56,063 bases of DNA, taken from Ophioceras dolichostomum. Lineage: Eukaryota > Ascomycota > Sordariomycetes > Magnaporthales > Ophioceraceae. Where the stretch lies: contig PYST01000266.1 of the NCBI GenBank assembly GCA_003049485.1, positions 1-56,063 on the forward strand, given 5' to 3'. A program made the translations under genes and the position numbers. Below, one piece after another: positions 47,969 through 56,063 of this stretch (positions are counted from its first letter, which is position 1; each line of letters begins with the position of its first letter). The notes under the pieces were generated by a model that saw only the letters and a program-made list of their open reading frames with translations, was not told the origin of the DNA and did no database searches.

Positions 47969-49940
47969 ATGCCTAACTCACAGCGCATCGCCATCGTCTC
48001 TGTCTATGACAAGACTGGACTGTTAGATCTCGCCAAAGGACTCGTCAAGAACAATGTGCGGATTCTCGCGTCAGGAGGGACGGCCAGGATGATCCGGGAG
48101 TCTGGCTTTCCTGTGGAGTGAGTGAAACACCGACAACAAATCCTCAACGCCTGCTGTATATCTTGCCCGTAGTCTAGTCCATATATACTGAACAAATAAT
48201 ACACATGCAGAGACATCTCGGCCATCACCAAGGCTCCCGAGATGCTCGCCGGCCGGGTGAAGACGCTGCACCCGGCCGTGCACGCCGGCATCCTGGCGCG
48301 CAACCTCGCCTCGGACGAGAAGGACCTGGCGGAGCAGAGCATCGACAAGGTCGACTACGTCGTGTGCAACTTGTACCCGTTCAAGGACACCGTCGCCCAG
48401 ATCAACGTCACCGTCCCCGAAGCCGTCGAGGAGATCGACATCGGCGGCGTGACGCTCATCCGGGCCGCGGCCAAGAACCACTCGCGGGTCGCCATCCTCA
48501 GCGACCCCAAGGACTACGCTGAGTTCCTCCGCGAGCTCGACGCCGGCGAGATCCCCGAGTCCAGCCGCAAGATGTACGCCCTCAAGGCCTTCGAGCACAC
48601 GGCCGACTACGACGCCGCCATCTCCGACTTCTTCCGCAAGCAGTACGCCTCGGACGGCCTGCAGTACCTCTCGCTCCGCTACGGCGCCAACCCGCACCAG
48701 AAGCCCGCTGCGGCCTACGTCAAGGAGGGCAGCCTCCCGTTCAAGGTGCTGTGTGGGGCCCCGGGCTACATCAACCTCCTGGACGCCCTCAACGCCTGGC
48801 CGCTGGTGAAGGAGCTCAGGGCCGCGCTGGGCAAGCCCGCCGCCGCCAGCTTCAAGCACGTCTCGCCCGCCGGAGCCGCCATCGGCATCCCCCTCAGCGC
48901 CAACGAGGCGAAGGTGTACATGGTCGAGGGCATCGAGGGCATCGAGTCGTCCGGCCTCGCCCAGGCCTACGCCCGCGCCCGCGGCGCCGACCGCATGAGC
49001 TCCTTCGGCGACATGATCGCGCTCAGCGACGTCGTCGACGTGCCCACGGCGAGCATCATCTCGAAGGAGGTCTCGGACGGCGTGATCGCACCGGGTTACG
49101 AGGGGGCCGCGCTCGAGCTCCTCCGCAAGAAGAAGGGAGGCCGCTACCTCGTGCTGCAGATGGACCCGGAGTACCAGCCCAGCCGGCGCGAGCACCGGTC
49201 CGTCTACGGCATCACGCTCTCGCAGCACCGCAACGATGTCGAGATCTCGCCCAAGTCCTTCACGTCCGTCGTCACGCCCAAGGATGCGGGCCCCTTACCC
49301 GAGTCGGCCCTGCGCGACCTCACCGTGGCGACCATCGCGCTCAAATACACCCAGAGCAACTCCGTCTGCTACGCCGCCAACGGCCAGGTCGTGGGCCTGG
49401 GCGCCGGCCAGCAGTCCCGCATCCACTGCACGCGCCTCGCCGGCGACAAGGCCGACAACTGGTGGCTGCGCTTCCACCCGCGCGTCCTGTCCATCAAGTG
49501 GAAGCAGGGCACCAAGAGGGCCGACAAGAGCAACGCCATCGACCTGCTGGTCAGCGGCCAGCTGCCCAAGTCGGGGCCCGAGCGGGAGCAGTTCGAAACC
49601 GTCTTCGAGGAGGTCCCCGCCGCCTTCACAGACGCCGAGAGGGAAGAATGGCTGGGGAAGCTGACAAACGTTGCTGTTTCCAGCGACGCCTTCGTACGTT
49701 TTTTTCTCATTTCTATCCCTGGTCTGCACACGATTCTATTCTATGGGCTTTGGTCATGTCCCACTAATATGCCGCCTTCGACAGTTCCCCTTCATCGACA
49801 ACATCTTCCGAGCCGCCCGCTCAGGAGTCAAGTACATTGCTGCCCCTGGTGGCAGCCAGAACGACCAGCCCGTCTTTGACACCGCTGAGAAGCTGGGCAT
49901 CACGTTTGTGGAACAGAACATTCGTCTGTTCCACCACTAA
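47969..49940 (+). CDS. ADE17: Bifunctional AICAR formyltransferase/IMP cyclohydrolase
   Basis: Model join(47969..48117, 48211..49693, 49785..49940), 595 aa against about 592 in yeast Ade16/17. It performs the last two steps of de novo purine synthesis: AICAR is formylated with 10-formyl-THF, and FAICAR is then closed to IMP. The N-terminal cyclohydrolase domain begins IAIVSVYDKTGLLDLAK and has ASGGTA and GRVKTLHPAVHAGIL. The transformylase domain starts near LRYGANPHQ (about 203), has catalytic Lys-His in FKHVSPAG near 264-268, and continues with KYTQSNSVCYA and GQQSRIHCTRLAG. The final exon encodes FPFIDNIFRAA...APGGSQND and the usual IRLFHH end. Both introns are GT-AG and phase-consistent. 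Yeast has two paralogues, so the exact symbol is by analogy. Convergent with EFB1. Confidence 0.97.
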
Positions 49941-50569
49941 ACTTACCCGTATGCTCCGCGATATGCCATGACCCAAATCTCCGCAGAGGAGCACAGAAAA
50001 TGTTCCCAAGACAAGCGTCAGGTTCTAGGTATATAGCAGGATGTTTGCACTGGTGAACCCCCAGTGGATACAAAAAAAAAAGAGCTGAAGTCGGTAAAAA
50101 GAAGAGAGAGAGAGAGAGAGAGAGAAAAAAAAAAAAAAGGCAAGGAGACTGCAAAACAGTCTGGGGTGGCTATTTTCATCTTCTCGTACAAAATTGCAAC
50201 CCCAAAATCTCAAGCAGGCTGCAAAGCCTGATTCATCGTCACAAAAGCACTTAGAAATTGTAGAAACGCGGATTGGCTCATGGCATGGCAATATTGAGAA
50301 GAAGCAGCGAAGATGACTTCTGGATTCTTTTTTTGGTTCCTTGATTCGTCTAGTCGCGACTGGTGGGAAACTGAATCTACGTACGGCGGAATGTGAAAAA
50401 AAAAGCTCCCTGAAAACAAGAAACGACTTTCTGAGGGGATGTCATCTTCCAGTCCTATTTTGTTGGGGAAATTCTGTGCCACGTGCGTTATAGAATTCGG
50501 CTAGCTACCAGCTTGCTTCTCCACGCCATCCCATCCACGCATTATTAAACACATACGCGAGAAGAGCAT
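49941..50569. other. Convergent 3' intergenic region
   Basis: The sequence between the ADE16/17 and EFB1 stops contains GA and A-rich runs near 50103-50138. No gene is seen. Confidence 0.65.
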
Positions 50570-51903
50570 TTAGAGCTTCTGCATGGCGGCGACGTCGAAG
50601 GACTGGACGTAGTCCTCAAAGGCGGTGATCTGCTCGTCGAGGTCGTCCATGAGCACCTTGTCGTCCTCGACGACGGCGGTGATCTGGAGCTTGCTGACGC
50701 CGTAGCCGACGGGCACCAGCTTGGAGGCACCCCACACCAGACCGTCCATCGCGACGCTGCGGACGGACTCCTCGAGAGCCTTCATGTCGGTCTCGTCATC
50801 TAATGTGCAGGAGGATAAGTGTTAGAGAAGTGTCGTTGGGCCAGTGCGTGCGGTCTAGAAACAAAAGACGTACCCCAAGGCTTGACCTCAATGGTGACGA
50901 CCGACTTGGCGATCGTCTTGGGCTTGGAAGCCTTCTTCTTGTTGTACTCAGCCAAACGCTCCTCCCGGATGCGGGCGGCCTCGGCATCCTCCTCCTCGTC
51001 GTCGCTACCGAACAGGTCGACGTCGTCGTCGTCCTCCTCTGCGGCGGGAGCCTTGGCCGGGTTCAGCGTGGCGGGGGTCGACTCGGGGCCGTAGGTGGTG
51101 TACGGCTTGGTCGCGTCGCCGGGAAGCGTGGTGAACTCGTCCTCGTACGAGGCGATGTGCTTGTACCACCGCGCCGCGTTGGGGTACTTGGCGGCGTCGG
51201 GGGCCGAGCTCAGCGCCTTGAAGGTGACGACATCGGCCTGGCTGGCGGCGGAGCTGTTCCAGGGAGCGAATAGATTAACCTCCGGAATAGTTGAAGATTG
51301 GGAACACGTTCCTGTAGCTTTTTCGACATAGGGGAAGGGGCTGTCCTCTCCAGTGCTTGCGGGGAGGGAGGAAGTAGACGGCGGCACGAATACTAGGCAA
51401 GCGGGACAGGGGAATAGGCTCAGAGGTGCACGAAGTGCTTTGTTCGGTCGTCATACGCAGGGTCTTAAGCTGCTCAGCAACACGGACCAATGTTTCTCAT
51501 CATGTAGAAGGGCAGAAGAAGTGTGGCGGGCGCGTTGTAGGAAGCAGTGATGGGCAACTTGGCGCGCACTGCGCAACAACCACCGCATGCTGAAAATGTT
51601 GGCTCGCACCTGAAGGGATAGGCAGGTGTTTAGGACGCTATAGCCCGGTAGCAGAAAAGAGTAAGTACCACTAAAGAATTCGCTATACATACCCGACGAC
51701 GTAGGAGCGAGTGACCAGCCAGTTGTCAAGAACTGAGTACGCTGGTCAGCAACGAAGAAGCCATGATGGGCCACCCAGAAAAGCAAATAGAACAGGACAG
51801 CACAGCAGCCTCCGAACGAAGACAGGTTGTGCGCCATGGCAAAACATCATGTGCAGTACTTACTGGCGAGGCCAGCATCCGTGAGCAAGTCGGCGAAACC
51901 CAT
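50570..51903 (-). CDS. EFB1: Translation elongation factor 1 beta (eEF1B beta)
   Basis: Model complement(join(50570..50799, 50874..51253, 51693..51732, 51864..51903)), 229 aa. eEF1B beta recharges eEF1A with GTP by nucleotide exchange in the cytosol. The N-terminus (MGFADLLTDAGLAILDNWLVTR) is split over two 40-nt exons and leads to SQADVVTFKALSSAPDA and PNAARWYKHIASYE. An acidic linker (EEDDDDVDLFGSDDEEEDAE, about 95-116) bears the conserved DLFGSDDEE phosphorylation-type site. The C-terminal exchange domain runs from SVVTIEVKPWDDETDM through YGVSKLQI to the end (DDLDEQITAFEDYVQSFDVAAMQKL reading through). Intron 2 is unusually long (439 nt) and carries a box C/D snoRNA. Divergent from HSP78. 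Confidence 0.96.
51415..51510 (-). ncRNA. snR18: Box C/D snoRNA, snR18/U18-like, in EFB1 intron 2
   Basis: On the minus strand the intron has a perfect C box ATGATGA (51503-51497), a D' box CTGA (51477-51474), a C'-like ATGACGA (about 51454-51448) and a D box CTGA (51423-51420). Directly before D' lies TTGGTCCGTGTT (51490-51479). It is fully complementary over 12 nt to the conserved AACACGGACCAA of 25S/28S rRNA. The fifth and sixth bases upstream of D' face the A and C that correspond to yeast 25S A649 and C650, the known snR18 targets. Yeast snR18 also lies in the EFB1 intron, so both guide and host agree. Ends are approximate because the terminal stem is weak. Confidence 0.85.
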
Positions 51904-52508
51904 GATGATTGCGTGGTAAGAAAAAAGAAGAAGGATGAGAAAGAGGTAATCAAGAAAAATTTGCGCCCGGGGCGGTTTTTAAAGTCGGCTGGTGGTCTTG
52001 GGGGAAGGAGGTGAGGTTGCCCGGGAGAAGGTTAGAGGTGGGGTTGCTCGATGACTTTTTAATTTCTGTGATTTTTTTTTCTGGCTGCCGGCCAAGCCAA
52101 GCCCCTCGACTCAGAGGGGTTGTTGGGTTCCTCTTACCCACTCCAGGATCACCAACTTTTAGGCTGGATTGAGGCACGTGCTGATAAGAAGATATCGGGA
52201 TTGGCGGGGAGATATCCCGGCAATGGCTGCTGCTGGTGGAGACCTTGGAATCACGAAGCTGCTCGAAGCATCTCGGAGCTTGGCCGGAGCTTCTGATCTG
52301 GCGACTAGAAATATCCAGTCTCGTGTTCACGATTCTCTGAAAAGCTGCAGCAGGCGCCAAAACGTCATGATTGGCCCACTGGCACACTTACGATGTCTAC
52401 TTCTATAAGTTAGGCATTGCCCGCCTACCGTGTCATACCAACCAATCTTGCTCCGAACAACCTTATCTGAATCTTCTCAGGGTCCTTTTTTTACATGTGC
52501 ATCGAAAA
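51904..52508. promoter_or_regulatory. Shared divergent promoter of EFB1 and HSP78
   Basis: About 600 bp lie between the two start codons. It contains a candidate heat-shock element (separate entry) nearer HSP78. No gene is seen. Confidence 0.55.
52254..52272 (+). promoter_or_regulatory. Candidate heat-shock element of HSP78
   Basis: GAA-nn-TGC-nn-GAA-nn-ATC repeats with the five-base rhythm of HSF1 sites (alternating GAA/TTC), with imperfect middle units. It lies about 240 bp before the HSP78 ATG. Further GAgcTT/GAgcTTC half-sites follow to 52293. Plausible because HSP78 is heat-induced in yeast. Confidence 0.4.
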
Positions 52509-54947
52509 ATGATTTCACGAAGTCAGATGCAGGCCTCACGGCGTCTAGTAGGCGCCTCGCCAGGGGCTTTCTTACGAAAACCGCCGAACCCAGCGGGCCT
52601 CGCCTCTCGATATTCGTATTCCTTTCCCAATCAGCCAACCGTCTCGTCTCGTTTGCTTCTCAAGCCCTCGATATTACCAGCGGCCATCAGCAACCAGATC
52701 CGATCCTATGCGAACGGCCGACCACACCCACCGGGCGGGACGCACCGCATGAACCTCGGGCAAGAGGAGGAAAAACCCGCGCTGGAACAGTATGGAATAG
52801 ACCTTACAGCGAAGGCGAAAGCTGGCAAGCTCGACCCGGTTATTGGCCGGGACGCCGAGATCCAGCGGACGATCCAGGTGCTCTCGCGGCGGACGAAAAA
52901 CAACCCTGTGCTGATCGGCAACGCGGGCACGGGAAAGACTGCTATCCTGGAGGGCCTTGCGCTGCGGATAGTGCGAGGCGATGTGCCGGAGAGTGTCAAG
53001 AACAAGCGGGTCGTAAGCCTCGATCTCGGCTCTCTCATCGCCGGTGCTAAGTTCAGGGGTGACTTCGAGGAGCGGCTGAAGAAGGTACTCACCGAGGTCG
53101 AGAAGGCGAACGGCGAGGTCATACTCTTCATCGACGAACTACACACTCTCCTGGGTCTCGGCAAGGCGGAGGGCTCCATTGATGCCTCCAACCTGCTGAA
53201 GCCTGCCCTCTCCAGGGGCGAGCTACAGTGCTGTGGCGCGACCACGCTGGCCGAATACCGTCTTATTGAGAAGGACGTCGCCCTAGCGCGGCGGTTCCAA
53301 CCCATCCTAGTTAACGAGCCAACCGTAGAAGACACGATCAGCATCCTGCGCGGCATCAAGGACAAATACGAGGTCCACCATGGCGTGCGCATCACCGACG
53401 GCGCCCTGGTAGCGGCCGCGACCTACAGCAATCGCTATATTACTGACCGCTTCCTGCCGGACAAGGCCATCGACCTGATGGACGAGGCCGCGAGCTCGCT
53501 GCGGCTTCAGCAGGAGAGCAAGCCTGAGGATATCATGCGGCTGGACCAAAAGATCATGACCATCCAGATCGAGCTCGAGAGCCTGCGCAAGGAGAAGGAT
53601 GTTACCAGCATAGAGCGGCGCGAGAAACTCGAAGCCGATCTGAAGAAGCTCCAGGACGAAGTCCGCGCGCTCAACGAGAAGTGGGACAAGGAACGGGCCG
53701 AGATCGACGCCATAAAGAAGATCCAGGCCGAGCTCGAGCAGGCCAGGGTGGACCTTGAGGTGGCCCAGCGCGAGGGCAACTTCGGCCGGGCATCGGAGCT
53801 GCGCTTCGGCGTGATCCCCAGCCTGGCGGCGAAGCTGCCCAAGGACTCGGAGATGAAGGCCCGGGGCGGCGAGGGCACCCTCATCCACGACTCAGTGACG
53901 GCCGACGATATCGCCACAGTGGTGTCGCGCATCACAGGCATCCCCGTTTCCAAGCTCACCTCGGGCCACATCGAAAAGCTCGTGCACATGGAAGACATGC
54001 TGCGGCAGTCCGTGCGCGGGCAAGACGAAGCCCTCGCCGCCGTTTCCAACGCAGTGCGCCTCCAGCGCGCAGGGCTCAGCGGCGAGAACCGGCCCCTCGC
54101 GTCGTTCTTCTTCCTGGGCCCCACGGGCGTCGGCAAGACCGAGCTCTGCAAGAAACTCGCCGGCTTCCTGTTCTCGACCGAGTCGGCCGTCGTGCGCTTC
54201 GACATGAGCGAGTTCCAGGAGAAGCACACCATCAGCCGCCTCATCGGCGCGCCCTCGGGCTACGTCGGCTACGAGGACGCGGGCCAGCTCACGGAGGCCG
54301 TCCGGCGCAAGCCCTACGCGGTTCTGCTCTTCGACGAGTTCGAGAAGGCCCACCGCGACATCTCCGCCCTGCTCCTCCAGGTGCTGGACGAGGGCTACCT
54401 CACCGACGCGCAGGGCCACAAGGTCGACTTCCGCAACACCATCATCGTGCTCACCTCCAACCTGGGCGCCGACATCCTCGTCGGCGCCAACCCTTTTATC
54501 CCCTACACCGAGGAGCCGGACGGCAACATCAGCCCGGCCGTCAAGTCGGCGGTCATGGACGTCGTCTCGAACGCGTACCCGCCCGAGTTCCTCAACCGCA
54601 TCGACAGCTTCATCGTCTTCAAGCGCCTCTCGCTCGGGGCCCTGCGCGACATCGTCGACATCCGCCTGCGCGAGCTGCAGGGGAGGCTGGACGACCGGCG
54701 AATCGCGCTCGACGTCCCCGGCGACGTGCGGGACTGGCTCGCCGAGCGGGGTTACGACCCCAAGTTCGGGGCGAGGCCGCTCAACCGGCTGATCACGACC
54801 GAGATCGCGAACGGGCTGGCCGATCGGATCATCAGGGGCGAGATCAAGACCGGGGACAAGGCTGTCGTGAGGATACGGGAGGATGGGAGCGGGTTGGAGG
54901 TCACACGCACGGTCACTGCTGTGCCGGCGGAAGAGAACGGGGCGTGA
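52509..54947 (+). CDS. HSP78: Mitochondrial ClpB-type disaggregase Hsp78
   Basis: An intronless 812-aa product (yeast Hsp78: 811). The ATG at 52509 is preferred to an in-frame one at 52371 because it starts a mitochondrial presequence rich in Arg and Ser, without acidic residues, over about 65 residues. The ClpB N-domain is missing, as in Hsp78. AAA-1 has Walker A GNAGTGKT at about 137-144 and Walker B ILFIDELH near 204. The middle coiled-coil propeller runs about 305-430. AAA-2 has Walker A GPTGVGKT at about 537-544, Walker B LLFDEFEKAH near 606 and the FLNRIDSFIVF arginine-finger region. The C-terminal small domain follows (GYDPKFGARPLNRLI). It unfolds aggregated matrix proteins using ATP, together with mitochondrial Hsp70. 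Confidence 0.97.
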   Translation: MISRSQMQASRRLVGASPGAFLRKPPNPAGLASRYSYSFPNQPTVSSRLLLKPSILPAAISNQIRSYANGRPHPPGGTHRMNLGQEEEKPALEQYGIDLTAKAKAGKLDPVIGRDAEIQRTIQVLSRRTKNNPVLIGNAGTGKTAILEGLALRIVRGDVPESVKNKRVVSLDLGSLIAGAKFRGDFEERLKKVLTEVEKANGEVILFIDELHTLLGLGKAEGSIDASNLLKPALSRGELQCCGATTLAEYRLIEKDVALARRFQPILVNEPTVEDTISILRGIKDKYEVHHGVRITDGALVAAATYSNRYITDRFLPDKAIDLMDEAASSLRLQQESKPEDIMRLDQKIMTIQIELESLRKEKDVTSIERREKLEADLKKLQDEVRALNEKWDKERAEIDAIKKIQAELEQARVDLEVAQREGNFGRASELRFGVIPSLAAKLPKDSEMKARGGEGTLIHDSVTADDIATVVSRITGIPVSKLTSGHIEKLVHMEDMLRQSVRGQDEALAAVSNAVRLQRAGLSGENRPLASFFFLGPTGVGKTELCKKLAGFLFSTESAVVRFDMSEFQEKHTISRLIGAPSGYVGYEDAGQLTEAVRRKPYAVLLFDEFEKAHRDISALLLQVLDEGYLTDAQGHKVDFRNTIIVLTSNLGADILVGANPFIPYTEEPDGNISPAVKSAVMDVVSNAYPPEFLNRIDSFIVFKRLSLGALRDIVDIRLRELQGRLDDRRIALDVPGDVRDWLAERGYDPKFGARPLNRLITTEIANGLADRIIRGEIKTGDKAVVRIREDGSGLEVTRTVTAVPAEENGA

Positions 54948-56063
54948 GGAAAGTGAGAAAGTAAGTGGCTTGGGATTGTTACGATTAATGTGAATGGCTG
55001 ATTCTTACATGTATATAACAAAAAGCCAGATCTCTGCTCTGTTGGTGTCCAAAACTTTGGAGGCGTACCGGTTGGTTGTACATAACTACCTGCAAGTATT
55101 ATTTTACCTCACGAGCTGGGAGTTTACTTATGTACCTGAGGTAGTCCATATCTCCTCTCATGATACCATAGATGTCTCAACATTCCTGTAATCACTGCTC
55201 TCTTCTCTCCCAAGATAAATGTGTCGTGGCTCGCTCTATCCATTTTGGAAGCCGAGTCAATGTCTAGATAACCTATTGCTTCACTGGCTCAGTGTCCGTG
55301 TCTCTGAGCTGGTTGATCTATCAGCTGGCCTCTTCCGACCTAGGCCTTCGCCATGTGATTCATATAACATGCTGAGAAGTTTAACGTGTCCTTTCTGCGA
55401 GGCGTCACCTGTATTTCTCCGTCGACACATTTGAGTGTGTGAACATATTCCACAACGATGAAAGCCACCTTCCAGGCACCGGTTTAGCTCAGGTAGTAGG
55501 TTTTCGTTAACGTGGCAGCGCTACCTCTATACGGTCCCCCTAAATAAACTCTAGATGATGGTGAAGAGGCCGACCTACCCCCAGTCAAGAGGACAGATAA
55601 CATCCGGAGAGCCTTGGGTCATCCGCGCTCTGGCCGGATGCTTGGATACGCGAGAGTCATCCCTGGCACTGAGCAAGCCACCCGTGACACTTTTGGCGGC
55701 TTAGATACGAGACCCTACAACAGTCAGCGCCGAAGACTCGATCCGAAGCTACCGTATTATGTTGGGCAGGATTACCAGGAAATAAATGTCAATCTTTCTG
55801 GATCGGCAATTACGTACCTACGCACTCAACTACCTAGGTACGCATGACAGCCTGGCCCGGCGCGCACACGGTCAAGGCGATGGATCACACGAACAGAATA
55901 GCCGTATCATCAAGACGGCAGCCAACGACGCCAATTCCTGTGAATAACGAGACGAGCTTGTAGATAGTGTGAGAGAGAAAGCAAACTGGTGATTTTAGAA
56001 AGATAAAAAAAAAGAAAAGGACTTTCGAGACCATGCTACTTCTTCCCTTATCTTCCTCTGTCC
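54948..56063. other. Downstream flank, right edge
   Basis: No gene is supported. The sequence at about 55553-55849 stays open for roughly 97 codons in one plus frame without an obvious ATG start (fragment LDDGEEADLPPVKR...), unrecognised. A tRNA A-box-like TAGCTCAGGTAG near 55490 has no B box or cloverleaf. Confidence 0.45.

Noticed and set aside
55480..55560. TAGCTCAGGTAG resembling a tRNA A box
   Set aside because: No B box, D-stem pairing or acceptor stem could be found downstream.

Overview
The window is nuclear DNA of a filamentous ascomycete. Genes are interrupted by short GT-AG introns, mostly about 50-200 nt, often with GTANGT donors and CTAAC-like branch points. Third codon positions are strongly G/C biased, leaders are long and pyrimidine-rich, and conserved proteins resemble Sordariomycete homologues. 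Genus and species cannot be told from the sequence. Two runs of N (431-434 and 35173-35207) sit inside homopolymers and are assembly gaps.

I can support eleven spliced or single-exon protein genes, one decayed gene and one intron-encoded snoRNA. In order: a single-pass membrane protein with a proline-rich outer part (6094-8000, +); a small Cys/Trp-rich orphan (10444-10785, -); LSM8 (12777-13322, +); an inosine/uridine-preferring nucleoside hydrolase (13897-15624, -); a type II membrane glycosyltransferase resembling alpha-1,6-fucosyltransferases (16959-19061, -); a Kip2/kinesin-7-like motor (24443-27945, -); a broken pectin lyase (about 33900-34750, -); an STK19 homologue (36786-38135, -); a SulP transporter with STAS and cyclic-nucleotide-binding-like domains, related to yeast Vsb1 (39042-43518, -); GINS subunit PSF1 (46554-47430, -); the bifunctional purine enzyme ADE16/17 (47969-49940, +); translation factor eEF1B beta/EFB1 (50570-51903, -) with a box C/D snoRNA matching snR18 in its long second intron; and the mitochondrial disaggregase HSP78 (52509-54947, +).

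The layout is uneven. The right end (46.5-55 kb) is compact and housekeeping, with two divergent pairs sharing promoters of about 540-600 bp (PSF1/ADE16-17 and EFB1/HSP78). The left and middle parts are gene-poor: stretches of 6, 5.4 and 6 kb hold only microsatellites, pyrimidine-rich tracts and short random open frames. No operon, CRISPR array, intact mobile element, rRNA or convincing tRNA was found.

The genes do not form one pathway. They are separate eukaryotic functions: U6 snRNP, nucleoside salvage, glycosylation, microtubule transport, repair, vacuolar transport, replication initiation, purine synthesis, translation and mitochondrial proteostasis. The observations most worth checking are the snR18-like snoRNA, a possible 13-codon cassette exon in the SulP gene, a possible retained 3' intron in the kinesin, and the pectin lyase remnant. 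I did not find a clearly novel multi-gene system.
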